Positions 1-7,651 of a DNA stretch of 60,764 nucleotides are shown piece after piece. Where the stretch lies: NCBI GenBank assembly GCA_039679645.1, contig JBDKUO010000014.1:1-60764 (forward strand). The letters are read 5' to 3'. Below the pieces are notes generated by a model. It saw nothing but the letters and a program-made list of their open reading frames with translations, made no database searches and was not told the origin of the DNA. The translations under genes were made by a program, and so were the position numbers. The first letter of the stretch is position 1. Each line of letters starts with the position of its first letter. Source of the DNA: Armatimonadota bacterium (lineage in GTDB: Bacteria > Armatimonadota > UBA5829).

Positions 1-103
1 CCGCAGTGATCGCGGCAGTCAACGTTGTCTTGCCATGGTCCACGTGACCTATCGTTCCAATGTTCACGTGCGGCTTCGTCCTCTCAAACCGCTGCTTTGC
101 CAT
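1..103 (-). CDS. tuf: Elongation factor Tu, 5' end only
   Basis: The reverse strand translates from ATG at 103 as [20 protein letters not shown] followed by [11 protein letters not shown]. This is the N-terminus of EF-Tu with its GHVDHGKT P-loop. EF-Tu is the GTPase that delivers aminoacyl-tRNA to the ribosome. A GGAGG ribosome binding site lies about 8 bases before the ATG. The gene runs off the left edge, so only about 34 codons are visible. It is the last gene seen in a sigma factor-tRNA-tRNA-tRNA-tuf array on the same strand. Confidence 0.97.
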   Translation of the reverse strand, partial: MAKQRFERTKPHVNIGTIGHVDHGKTTLTAAITA

Positions 104-151
104 ATTATTTGCCTCCAAGAATAAGCTGATATACTAAATTACTATTTTGGT

Positions 152-207
152 GTTTCGAGAACTTGTTCCCGAAACTTTACATCGTATCGGGAATAAATTC
201 CCGATAC
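152..207. repeat. Two adjacent hairpin repeats between tRNA-Thr(GGT) and tuf
   Basis: Two inverted repeats lie head to tail. At 152-175 the arms are GTTTCGAGAAC and GTTCCCGAAAC. At 184-207 they are GTATCGGGAAT and ATTCCCGATAC, perfect over 11 bp with a 2-base loop. Both belong to the window-wide family of short hairpins whose inner core is GGGAAT/ATTCCC. No U-tract follows on the minus strand, so they do not look like terminators of the tRNA transcript. They would sit in the tuf leader. Confidence 0.7.
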
Positions 208-273
208 ACCGATTGCAGATTATCAGCAACCATCAACCGACAACCGTTAACTGATAACCGTTTTTCTAATTTA

Positions 274-348
274 TGGAGCCCACAATGGGATTCGGACCCA
301 TGACCTCCTCTTTACCAAAGAGGTGCGCTACCCCTGCGCCATGTGGGC
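274..348 (-). tRNA. tRNA-Thr (anticodon GGT)
   Basis: The minus strand folds as a tRNA. The acceptor arm is GCCCACA/TGTGGGC, the D-arm and the T-arm (with TTCGAA-like GTCCGAATC) are present, and a 7-base anticodon loop TTGGTAA reads GGT. The 3' CCA is encoded (TGG at 274-276 on the plus strand). It decodes ACC/ACU threonine codons. It is the third tRNA in the array before tuf. Confidence 0.95.
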
Positions 349-358
349 ACACGACACT

Positions 359-394
359 AAAAATCCGGCTGCCAAGCCCTAGCTTGAAGCCGGA
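359..394 (-). terminator. Hairpin with U-tract between tRNA-Tyr and tRNA-Thr(GGT)
   Basis: On the minus strand, arms TCCGGCT and AGCCGGA (364-394, with an inner AGC/GCT pair) are followed at once by TTTTTA (359-363). This is the form of an intrinsic terminator. It lies inside what otherwise looks like one tRNA-tuf transcript. It may therefore attenuate read-through, or mark the end of a shorter tRNA transcript. Confidence 0.55.
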
Positions 395-406
395 CGCTCA
401 AAACTA

Positions 407-491
407 TGGTGGGGGGAATTGGATTCGAACCAATGTAGGCATCGCCAACAGATTTACAGTCTGCCCCCTTTAGCCACTCGGGCATCCCCCC
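407..491 (-). tRNA. tRNA-Tyr (anticodon GTA)
   Basis: This is a class II tRNA of 85 nt on the minus strand. The acceptor stem is GGGGGGA/TCCCCCC, the anticodon loop CTGTAAA reads GTA, the long variable arm typical of bacterial tRNA-Tyr is present, the T-loop is GGTTCGAATCC, and CCA is encoded. Confidence 0.95.
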
Positions 492-536
492 AATTTTTAT
501 TTTATATTTTAGATTTTGTATGTAATATTTTTTGAT

Positions 537-612
537 TGGAGCCGACGATGGGACTCGAACCCGCAACCTGAGGTTTACAAAACCCCTGCTCTGCCAATTG
601 AGCTACGTCGGC
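537..612 (-). tRNA. tRNA-Thr (anticodon TGT)
   Basis: This is a 76-nt tRNA on the minus strand. The acceptor stem is GCCGACG/CGTCGGC, the D-arm is GCTC...GAGC, the anticodon loop TTTGTAA reads TGT, the T-loop is GGTTCGAGTCC, and CCA is encoded. Its first base at 612 directly follows the stop codon (613-615) of the sigma factor gene. The tRNA must therefore be cut out of the 3' end of that mRNA, unless an internal promoter exists. Confidence 0.95.
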
Positions 613-1260
613 TCAGTTTAGCTCCATCAGAGCGCGCCCGACTTTCCTCTTTGCCCGCTGCAGTGCGTTATCAACGACTTTTGGCGACTTTCGGAGCGCA
701 CAAGCCATCTGTTGATAGCTCCTGCCACCCATATATCCCTGCAACACACCGCGTTCCAGGTCGCTAAGGTTCCGAGATGCATGAGCGCACACAAACTTTA
801 TCGTCTGCCGCTGCATCAAAACACGCTCAGGATCGGCAACTCCGTCATCAGCCACTACATCGAGCAGACATCCGCCATCCTCACCACCAATGCCATGCGC
901 GTCCAGCGAGACACAATTATTAAGCACACCATGCTTAAACCTTGTCGCAGACTTTACAGCCGTGATAATTTGCCGGGTCACGCACAACTCAACAAACGAA
1001 CAGAACCGCACCCGCTTATCAGCCTGAAAGTCGCGAATGGCCTTGAAGAGGCCGATCATGCCCTCCTGGACCACGTCTTCCGCTTCGGCTCCAGTAAGGA
1101 AATAAGACCGTGCTTTACCCTCTACAAAGCCTTTATACTTCTTCAGCAGATATTCAGTCGCACGGGAGTCCCCCTCTCGCGCAAACTCAACTATCTGCTC
1201 GTCGCCCAGCCGCGAAAGCCGCGACGAAAATTTTGATTCCAAGAGCTCCGTGGGAGCCAT
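613..1260 (-). CDS. SigH-type RNA polymerase sigma factor
   Basis: This 215-residue sigma-70 family protein resembles SigH of spore-formers. Region 2 (about residues 30-105) holds the core-binding helix GAEAEDVVQEGMIGLFKAI and the -10 recognition stretch. Region 4 (about 160-210) holds a helix-turn-helix, GGRSYQQMACALRKSPKVVD. The start is set by GGAGG five bases before the ATG. The sigH-tRNA-tuf order matches the common bacterial order in which a sigma-H gene lies just upstream of the tuf/secE/rpl region. A near-perfect promoter lies 90 bases upstream. Whether it controls a sporulation-like or another stationary-phase programme cannot be told here. Confidence 0.9.
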   Translation of the reverse strand: MAPTELLESKFSSRLSRLGDEQIVEFAREGDSRATEYLLKKYKGFVEGKARSYFLTGAEAEDVVQEGMIGLFKAIRDFQADKRVRFCSFVELCVTRQIITAVKSATRFKHGVLNNCVSLDAHGIGGEDGGCLLDVVADDGVADPERVLMQRQTIKFVCAHASRNLSDLERGVLQGYMGGRSYQQMACALRKSPKVVDNALQRAKRKVGRALMELN

Positions 1261-1348
1261 ATTCTCCTCCGTTTCTTATCACAGAAACGGAACAGACCGG
1301 CTGCTGCCGGGATTCGCGCTCACCCCCGCGCAAGCTCAGACTCGATAT

Positions 1349-1377
1349 ATTATATTGGCATGCGCACAACCTGTCAA
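1349..1377 (-). promoter_or_regulatory. Sigma-70 promoter for sigH-tRNA-tuf
   Basis: On the minus strand TTGACA (1372-1377) and TATAAT (1349-1354) are separated by exactly 17 bases. Both hexamers match the consensus perfectly. Transcription would start near 1342 and run through the sigma factor, the three tRNAs and tuf. Confidence 0.85.
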
Positions 1378-1441
1378 TACCCTAAACAACCTAAAGAATA
1401 ATTGCCGGTAAAAACAGTGGTCACTAACTGGCTTTGACAAG

Positions 1442-2398
1442 TTACTTTTCCATTACAACTCGCTCGTCGAAACGGCCGCCCGGTTTCAATGACATCCCAC
1501 GAGCAAAATCTGGAGCGGACATCCGCTGTCTCGATTCCGCCTGGACCTCGCGCAATACCACAGCGCCGCTCTGCGCCGCGACCTTGATACCTTCCCGATT
1601 CACATCAATTATTTCACCAGGTTCTCCAGTCGCGCATTCACCACCGACGACAGCAGCACTCCAGACCTTTATAATTGTCCCGTTGAGCCGTGTAAATGCG
1701 CCTGGTTTGGGCGTGCAGCCTCTGATCAGGTTCACTACATCACTTGCAGAATGCCGCCAGTCTATGGCGCCTGCATCCCGTGAAAGCGAACGAGCAAGGC
1801 TTGCAAGTTCATCATCCTGAGCGACAGAGCTGATTTTTCCGGATTCAAGATCATCCAGGGTATCGATCAAAAGACCGGCTCCAAGTAGAGACAACCGCAC
1901 GGAAAGCTCTCCCGCAGTCTCATCCGGCAGGATATCGAGAGTTTTTTGAAGCAGGATATCGCCTGTGTCCCAGCCCTCATCCATCAGCATGGTCGTAACG
2001 CCTGTCTCGCGCTCGCCTGAGATTATGGCATGCTGAATTGGCGCAGCACCTCTATATTTCGGAAGAATGGAACCGTGAACATTCACAACACCGTGTTCGG
2101 GCCAATTAAGCAGGTCCGGTGTTATCTTCTGGCCGTATGCAACAACCACCATAGCCCCGATCGGACCATAGCTTTTGATGGATGCAAACGAGTCCGGATC
2201 ACTGATCTTCTCGGGCTGCAAAACAGGAATTCCATGGGCCAGGGCTACTTCCTTTATGGGACTAATGAGCATCTGCCGCCCACGCCCTCTTGGTTTGTCG
2301 GGCTGAGTGATCACTGCCGACACCTCATGCGCAGAAGCAATCAGCTTCTCCAGCGACGGCACGGCAAATGCGCTTGTCCCTGCAAATATTGTCTTCAA
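1442..2398 (-). CDS. fmt: Methionyl-tRNA formyltransferase
   Basis: Fmt formylates Met-tRNA(fMet) with 10-formyltetrahydrofolate to make the initiator tRNA. The protein has 318 residues, the usual length. The N-terminus MKTIFAGTSAFAVPSL is the Rossmann start. The HGSILPKYRGAAPIQHAI stretch near residue 110 carries the catalytic and folate-binding residues of the family. The C-terminal OB-like domain follows from about residue 205. It lies 75 bases downstream of def on the same strand, the standard def-fmt pairing. Confidence 0.96.
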   Translation of the reverse strand: MKTIFAGTSAFAVPSLEKLIASAHEVSAVITQPDKPRGRGRQMLISPIKEVALAHGIPVLQPEKISDPDSFASIKSYGPIGAMVVVAYGQKITPDLLNWPEHGVVNVHGSILPKYRGAAPIQHAIISGERETGVTTMLMDEGWDTGDILLQKTLDILPDETAGELSVRLSLLGAGLLIDTLDDLESGKISSVAQDDELASLARSLSRDAGAIDWRHSASDVVNLIRGCTPKPGAFTRLNGTIIKVWSAAVVGGECATGEPGEIIDVNREGIKVAAQSGAVVLREVQAESRQRMSAPDFARGMSLKPGGRFDERVVMEK

Positions 2399-2473
2399 CC
2401 CAACACCCCACCCTATTTAGTATTTTATATTTTGTATTGATTATTTACTGTGTATTGCATATGCGTGTTCGAG

Positions 2474-2965
2474 TTAGTCTTCTTCATACTCATCATCATC
2501 ATTGACCGGCACTGTCTCTAGTGTATCGGGATCCGCGCGGTCAATAAACATCGTCCCATCCAGATGGTCCATTTCATGCTGAAAGACCCGCGCTAACAGA
2601 TCGTTAGCCTTCATCTTGACCTTTCTGCCATCTTCATTTATACCGGTTACGACAACATGCGTCGCCCGCAGCACCTCTCCCTGCAAACCCGGTATGCTCA
2701 AACAACCCTCGACACCCCACTCCTCGCCGCTGGAACTGAGCATCACGGGGTTGACAAGAGCATGCAGCCCCTCACCAATATCATATACAAACAGACGAAG
2801 AGATCTGCCCACTTGAGGCCCGGCCAGACCATAACCATGGCTTACGGCCAGGACATTACACATCATCTCGATCAATGACCTGATATCGTCATTGAACTCC
2901 TCGATTTCATCTGCGTGCCTGCGAAGAATCTCATCGCCATACTTGACAATCTTGCTAGATTCCAT
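2474..2965 (-). CDS. def: Peptide deformylase
   Basis: Def removes the formyl group from nascent proteins, using a divalent metal. The 163-residue protein shows all three family motifs in order. Motif I is GYGLAGPQ (usually GLAAPQ; one Ala is Gly here), motif II is EGCLSIPG with the metal-binding Cys, and motif III is QHEMDHLDG with the HExxH metal site. An acidic tail (DDDEYEED) ends the protein. It is the first gene of the def-fmt pair. Confidence 0.96.
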   Translation of the reverse strand: MESSKIVKYGDEILRRHADEIEEFNDDIRSLIEMMCNVLAVSHGYGLAGPQVGRSLRLFVYDIGEGLHALVNPVMLSSSGEEWGVEGCLSIPGLQGEVLRATHVVVTGINEDGRKVKMKANDLLARVFQHEMDHLDGTMFIDRADPDTLETVPVNDDDEYEED

Positions 2966-3021
2966 ATTCCAAATAATACTCCCCCGAACTCCGGTCAGCT
3001 ACACATCGCCGCACCTATTAA

Positions 3022-3051
3022 ATTTAATCACCCAATGGCCTAAAAAGTCAA
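3022..3051 (-). promoter_or_regulatory. Possible sigma-70 promoter for def-fmt
   Basis: On the minus strand TTGACT (3046-3051) and TTAAAT (3022-3027) are 18 bases apart, about 57 bases upstream of the def ATG. The -10 is a weak match, so this is tentative. Confidence 0.35.
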
Positions 3052-3102
3052 TCTATACCCAGGACACATAAATATAAAACTACCAACCAGCAAAATTAGT
3101 TT

Positions 3103-3117
3103 TGGCACGTTTCTTGC
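3103..3117 (+). promoter_or_regulatory. Sigma-54 (-24/-12) promoter before the PEP-CTERM gene
   Basis: The sequence TGGCACGTTTCTTGC holds the invariant GG and GC doublets of a sigma-54 promoter with exactly 10 bases between them. It matches the TGGCAC-N5-TTGC consensus in full. Transcription would start near 3129, just upstream of the PEP-CTERM gene. Sigma-54 control through the PrsK/PrsR two-component pair is known for PEP-CTERM proteins of other bacteria. Confidence 0.8.
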
Positions 3118-3184
3118 AATCAATATACTTGAATGAAAGGACCGGGTGCGCTGCGCCTTATATCACAAGTGGAGATATGCCAAA

Positions 3185-3949
3185 TTGAAAAGAACAAAGA
3201 CAATAGTCATAGCTCTTATCTTAACGCTGTCGGCAGCGGTGTTGGGCACAGCCGCGGTTGCAGCAACCAGGACTGATCCCGGCTCATTCCTGGTATATAA
3301 AGCAGACAGCGTTGATTCGTTCGTCAAGCAGATATTATCCAATAAACGGGTTGCAGCGCGGTATGCCAGGCACTACGGTATTTCTCCCGACAAGTTGGGC
3401 AAATATTTCTTTGAAAACATCAGTATAAAAACACTGGACAAACCTTATGTGACTACCGTCTATTTCATATCCAACGGCAATGTCATAAAGCAAAAGCAGC
3501 GAGTTCTAAAAACCGGAAGCAAAGTATTTGTCGGGCCCAACGGACGTCCGCTGCTTGAGTGGCGCTGCGGTAACCCACTGGGGACCAAACTGCCGCCTGC
3601 TCCAAAACCTGTTGCGAAAAATACAGGTTCACCAGCGCCGGACTGGGCTGTGGCTCCGGCTCCAACCCTCGAAGTAGCTGCAGCAGCGGCTGAAGCGCTT
3701 CCGCAGGCTGTCCCGATTGCCGCGGCTCCGACACTTGCATTGCAAAATGCAATAGTTCCGGCAGCGGGAGGGTTCGCTTTCTCACAACCGCTTATGCTGC
3801 TCGGAGGAGCTCTCCCTATGCTTATCGGTGGTGTGGCTGTAAGAAATAATAATAGTACCACCCCGCCGGTCCCTGAACCGGCAAGCATTGTGACACTTCT
3901 TGTCGGAGCATCCGGCATTATATTGCGCGCAAAACGCAAGAAATATTAG
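3185..3949 (+). CDS. PEP-CTERM sorting domain protein
   Basis: This is a secreted protein of about 254 residues. With the TTG start it begins MKRTKTIVIALILTLSAAVL, a clear signal peptide ending near TAAVAA. GGAG stands 10 bases before this TTG. A GTG at 3146, with AAAGGA four bases before it, would add 13 residues and cannot be excluded. A globular part of about 100 residues follows, then an Ala/Pro-rich linker. The C-terminus has the PEP-CTERM tripartite signal: PVPEPAS, a hydrophobic helix (IVTLLVGASGIIL) and the basic tail RAKRKKY. This signal is cut by exosortase EpsH/XrtA-type enzymes, and such proteins are linked to exopolysaccharide. The first domain is not recognised. The gene stands alone behind a sigma-54 promoter. 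Confidence 0.85.
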   Translation: MKRTKTIVIALILTLSAAVLGTAAVAATRTDPGSFLVYKADSVDSFVKQILSNKRVAARYARHYGISPDKLGKYFFENISIKTLDKPYVTTVYFISNGNVIKQKQRVLKTGSKVFVGPNGRPLLEWRCGNPLGTKLPPAPKPVAKNTGSPAPDWAVAPAPTLEVAAAAAEALPQAVPIAAAPTLALQNAIVPAAGGFAFSQPLMLLGGALPMLIGGVAVRNNNSTTPPVPEPASIVTLLVGASGIILRAKRKKY

Positions 3950-4022
3950 ATTTAGTATTTTATATTTAGGATTGAAATTTGGGAGCCTGTTGCAAAGTGT
4001 ATTGCAGCAGGCTCTTATTGTT

Positions 4023-5072
4023 TTAGTTGCGGTATTGTGTGGCGGCTTTCACGTCGGAAATGACTTTTATCACGCTCAAAGCCTCATCCATTGTAATCGG
4101 GAAAGGCGCGCCTTCGCGGACGGAGGAGTATAGGTAGTCCCAGATTGAAGTCATATCGACCTTGAGCTGCGGCTCGACGGGAATAGTCTGCTCTACCCAT
4201 TCGAGCTTTTCGGGCAGACAGTAATCGCCTATATCCGGAGTGCCGGGGTTCGCGGACTTGTTTGAAAGCTCCTGGTTAGCGTCTATATAACGCAGTTTTA
4301 TAGTCTCTTCATCACTTGAAAGAGCCCCGCGCGTGCCCCATACCATATACACATCCTGGCCTAAAGCGGCGCCGAAGCATATCTCCATATCCACCATCCG
4401 ACCGTTCTCACCCATAAACACAATCTTGATATGGTCCTCCGCATTGCCGATGGTTGCAATGCTCTTGAGATCACTGAACATCGACTTAACAGGAGATTCC
4501 AGCAGGCGCAGGGCATGGTCAATGATGTGAGGGCCCCAGTTAAGCAGCATCCCCCCACCGCACTCGATGATTGTCTGCCAATCGCCGCGGCGTATATACT
4601 GCGCGCGCTGCAGCTTGATCTGATATACGTCTCCAAGAATTCCCGATGCAATGATCTCTCGAATATGCGTAAATGCAGGCTCGAAACGTCTGTTGTGGCG
4701 AATATAGAGCCTGTTTCCTGTCGATTCGGCTATCTTGGCCAGAGCAAGTGCGTCTTTATAAGTAGTACACATGGGCTTTTCGAGAAACACATATTTGCCG
4801 GCTTCCAAAGCCAGCTTTGCATGCGCAAAGTGATCAAGAGAGCGAGTTGCTATGTCCACCATCTCAACCTTGGGATCGGCTATGAGGTCCTCTACGCGCT
4901 CGTAAGCGGAGCAGCCGTAACGCTCGGCCATCATGTTACGCCGCTCCTGAATTATGTCGCATGCTGCGGCAATCCTGAACTTGGATTCCCTGCCCTCAAG
5001 CTCTTTCAAATGCATCGATTGTGTCGCCCGTCCGATGCCGACTATCCCCAGGTTGATTGGTCTGCTATTCAT
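4023..5072 (-). CDS. Gfo/Idh/MocA-family oxidoreductase
   Basis: This NAD(P)-dependent sugar or cyclitol dehydrogenase family member has about 349 residues. The N-terminal Rossmann fold has the GIVGIGRATQSMH nucleotide loop. The conserved EKP motif (VFLEKPMCTT) and the GPHIIDHA motif with the active-site His and Asp are present, followed by the C-terminal alpha/beta substrate domain. The ATG at 5072 (MNSRPINLGIVG) fits the family start, although an upstream TTG at 5102 is in frame. The substrate cannot be inferred. It is a single gene with no related neighbour. Confidence 0.88.
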   Translation of the reverse strand: MNSRPINLGIVGIGRATQSMHLKELEGRESKFRIAAACDIIQERRNMMAERYGCSAYERVEDLIADPKVEMVDIATRSLDHFAHAKLALEAGKYVFLEKPMCTTYKDALALAKIAESTGNRLYIRHNRRFEPAFTHIREIIASGILGDVYQIKLQRAQYIRRGDWQTIIECGGGMLLNWGPHIIDHALRLLESPVKSMFSDLKSIATIGNAEDHIKIVFMGENGRMVDMEICFGAALGQDVYMVWGTRGALSSDEETIKLRYIDANQELSNKSANPGTPDIGDYCLPEKLEWVEQTIPVEPQLKVDMTSIWDYLYSSVREGAPFPITMDEALSVIKVISDVKAATQYRN

Positions 5073-5181
5073 TGCCTGTATCAAAACCCCACTATTCAAC
5101 AATACTTGGACACAACAAACACCGCATTACCGAGCATCCTTCAATACAGCTAAAGTAATTCTCCACATTGTATGAGCGACA

Positions 5182-5308
5182 GCATTTGCCCACTAATGCC
5201 ATTTTGCATTGTAATCTCAAACGCAAATGCTTCGCCCGAACCCATTTACCACGGGTGAAACATTTGCGACAAGATTTTAGAAGCTAACCAAACTTGATTG
5301 GCAAATGC
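5182..5308. repeat. Intergenic repeats with GGCAAATGC inverted ends
   Basis: The gap between the oxidoreductase and polB (5073-5382) holds no gene. GCATTTGCC at 5182-5190 and GGCAAATGC at 5300-5308 form an inverted pair. Two related copies lie between them: CGCAAATGCTTCGCCC near 5221 and an inverted GGGTGAAACATTTGCG near 5256. This may be a degenerate mobile element or a REP-like cluster. Confidence 0.5.
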
Positions 5309-5367
5309 TTCACCCCTACAGGTCTGTGACACGCGCCCCAGGATGCTCGGATGTGTGTTGCTGATGG

Positions 5368-5373
5368 TATAAT
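5368..5373 (+). promoter_or_regulatory. Extended -10 element of the polB promoter
   Basis: TATAAT is preceded by TGG, giving an extended -10 (TGnTATAAT). No good -35 is seen 17 bases upstream. The predicted start near 5380 is only about three bases from the polB ATG, and no Shine-Dalgarno sequence is visible. The transcript may therefore be almost leaderless. Confidence 0.5.
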
Positions 5374-5382
5374 ATTTGAGTT

Positions 5383-7530
5383 ATGGAAAACGTTGAAAAA
5401 ATCCTTTTCGGCAGTGATCCGACAGAAGGAATAGTCGCAGTGGAGGTCGGAGTGGAGACCGCCGTCATATATCGACGCGTGGAAGGCGCGATGGTCACCC
5501 AGGAAGCGCCGTTCAAACGCTGGATCCTCACGACCGAAAAGCATCAGGTAGCAGACGCGCAGTGGACCGAGCTTGAGGGCAACGGCTATAGATTCCTCGC
5601 CGAGTTCGACAGCAGCAGCGCATATAATGCCGCACGATATTGGCTGCGTGACGCACACGCTCTGCACATCGCCATTCCCAACTCCGCAAAGCAGTATTTG
5701 ACCAGGACCGGCCAGACGCTCTTTAAGGGTATGGCATTTGATGATGCCGTGCGAATACAGCTCGACATAGAGACGCTTGCTCTGACACCGGACAAACCTG
5801 AGAATGAGATATTCATGATCTCGATCCGGGACAACCGAGGCTTCGAGACCCTGATTACCGGAGATGAAACGCAAATATTGAGAGATACGGTCTCATGTGT
5901 GCGTGAACGCGACCCGGACATAATAGAGGGCCACAATATATACGACTTCGATCTTGCTTACCTTGCGGCTCGCGCAAAGTATAGAGGCGTCAGGCTGGCA
6001 TTCGGACGCGACGGCACTGAGGTCACCTTCAGCCAAAAGCAGCAGTGCGCGATAGGCTACTACTCCAGACCGTTCACACCGGCTCATATCCATGGCAGGC
6101 ACATAATCGATACACTTCTGGCCGTGCAGAGGTGGGACGTATCCCGCGCGAGTCTGTCAAGTTATTCGCTCAAGGCCGCTGCGAAGGCTCTCGGCATTGC
6201 GGAAGATGACAGAGAGATTATCCCTCACGACCGGATAGCGCAGGAATGGCTGGATAATCCTGAACGAGTGAAGAAATACACGCTGCAGGATGTCAGGGAG
6301 ACCGATCTGCTGGCGGGTATAGTCTGCCCATATGAGTTTTATCTGACTCAGATGGTGCCGGACACATATGGCCACGCCGCAACATCCGGCACCGGCGAAA
6401 AGATCAATTCGATCTTCATTCGCCATTACCTCAGCAAAGGCCGTGCGATCCCGGAGCAGACTGAACAAAAAACGCTGCCGGGCGGTTATACCGAGGTGCG
6501 CACGACAGGCGTAATTGAGCGAATCGTAAAGTGCGACGTGGAGAGCCTGTACCCGAGCATTATGCTCACACATAAGATCAAGCCGAAAAACGACACGCTC
6601 GATATATTTCTGCCCGCTCTCGCGAACCTGGTGCAGAGGAGACTGGCCGCAAAGCGAAAGGCCAAAGAAACTCAAGGCCGTGAGCATGAATACTGGGATG
6701 GACTGCAGAGCGCGTTCAAAATCCTGATCAATTCATTCTACGGCTACCTGGCCGGACCTTTCAACTTCAACGACTATGAGGCCGCGGCGAAAGTCACAAC
6801 TACAGGCCAGAGGCTGGTCAAGCAGATAGTAGAAGAACTGGAAAAAGCTGGAAGCTTGGTGGTGGAAGTGGACACCGATGGAGTCTATTTCAGCCCGCCC
6901 GGCGAGATCGATTCCGAAGAAAAAGAGATTGACTATATAGAACGTATAGGCTCGGCGCTGCCTGTAGGCATAAGGTTGGCGCACGACGGGCGCTATAAAG
7001 CCATGATTTCAGTCAAGATCAAAAACTATGTGCTGGAGTCTTATGACGGCAGGAAGACGTTCAGAGGTTCGGCGCTGAGGTCGCGCGCGGATGAGCCGTT
7101 TGGATTGGACTTCATATCAAGCGCTGCTGAATATCTGCTGCGCGGTGAGAAAGAAAAAGCGGGCGAACTCTACAAATCGCTCTCCGAACAGATCAACAAT
7201 GGTCAACTGGGAATAGATAAATTCGCCCGGCGCGAGAGGATCACTGAGAAGACTTTCCACTCCACCGGCAAGAGGCGGATCGCACAAGCCGCAAAGGGGA
7301 CAAAGGTCGGACAATACGTGAGTATTTACCAGAAAAATGACGGCTCAATCGGGCTTGCGGGTGACTACTCGGGCGACGAGGACAGGCAATATTTGCTGGA
7401 AAAACTCTATAAGTTCGCAAGCCGCCTCAGGGAAGCATTTGGTGAAGACTTTGATGTGCTGTTCCCCAAACCATCAGCAAAGAAGCAAGCGGAGGCTGCA
7501 GGACAACAGACATTGGGCCTGTTCGACTGA
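5383..7530 (+). CDS. Family B DNA polymerase with 3'-5' exonuclease domain
   Basis: This 715-residue polymerase has the full archaeal/Pol II-like plan. Exonuclease motifs are Exo I DIET (D128, E130), Exo II NIYDFD (N185-D190) and Exo III YTLQD (Y299, D303). Polymerase motif A is CDVESLYPS (D385), motif B is KILINSFYG (K446) and motif C is DTD (497-499). All catalytic acids are present, so it should be an active proofreading polymerase. It is shorter than archaeal PolB (about 770-780 residues), mainly in the fingers between motifs A and B. The last residues, QQTLGLFD, fit the QxxLxLF beta-clamp-binding motif seen at the end of E. coli Pol II. It stands alone. A role in damage tolerance or repair is inferred only. 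Confidence 0.92.
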   Translation: MENVEKILFGSDPTEGIVAVEVGVETAVIYRRVEGAMVTQEAPFKRWILTTEKHQVADAQWTELEGNGYRFLAEFDSSSAYNAARYWLRDAHALHIAIPNSAKQYLTRTGQTLFKGMAFDDAVRIQLDIETLALTPDKPENEIFMISIRDNRGFETLITGDETQILRDTVSCVRERDPDIIEGHNIYDFDLAYLAARAKYRGVRLAFGRDGTEVTFSQKQQCAIGYYSRPFTPAHIHGRHIIDTLLAVQRWDVSRASLSSYSLKAAAKALGIAEDDREIIPHDRIAQEWLDNPERVKKYTLQDVRETDLLAGIVCPYEFYLTQMVPDTYGHAATSGTGEKINSIFIRHYLSKGRAIPEQTEQKTLPGGYTEVRTTGVIERIVKCDVESLYPSIMLTHKIKPKNDTLDIFLPALANLVQRRLAAKRKAKETQGREHEYWDGLQSAFKILINSFYGYLAGPFNFNDYEAAAKVTTTGQRLVKQIVEELEKAGSLVVEVDTDGVYFSPPGEIDSEEKEIDYIERIGSALPVGIRLAHDGRYKAMISVKIKNYVLESYDGRKTFRGSALRSRADEPFGLDFISSAAEYLLRGEKEKAGELYKSLSEQINNGQLGIDKFARRERITEKTFHSTGKRRIAQAAKGTKVGQYVSIYQKNDGSIGLAGDYSGDEDRQYLLEKLYKFASRLREAFGEDFDVLFPKPSAKKQAEAAGQQTLGLFD

Positions 7531-7651
7531 ATCAACATTCAGGCAAAGTCGCAAGGCATTGAGGGGTAATAAGTAAATGTGGACTCCACGTCCACCACAA
7601 ACAAAAAAATGCGGCCCTTTGATCAGCGTCCCCTCACTGGTTGAAGGGTCA

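Noticed and set aside
712-1236. 174-codon frame antisense to the sigma factor
   Set aside because: The sigma factor has conserved regions, a ribosome site and a promoter. The antisense frame has none.
3460-3939. 159-codon antisense frame across the PEP-CTERM gene
   Set aside because: The sense frame has a signal peptide and a PEP-CTERM tail. The antisense frame reflects the Ala/Pro-rich linker.
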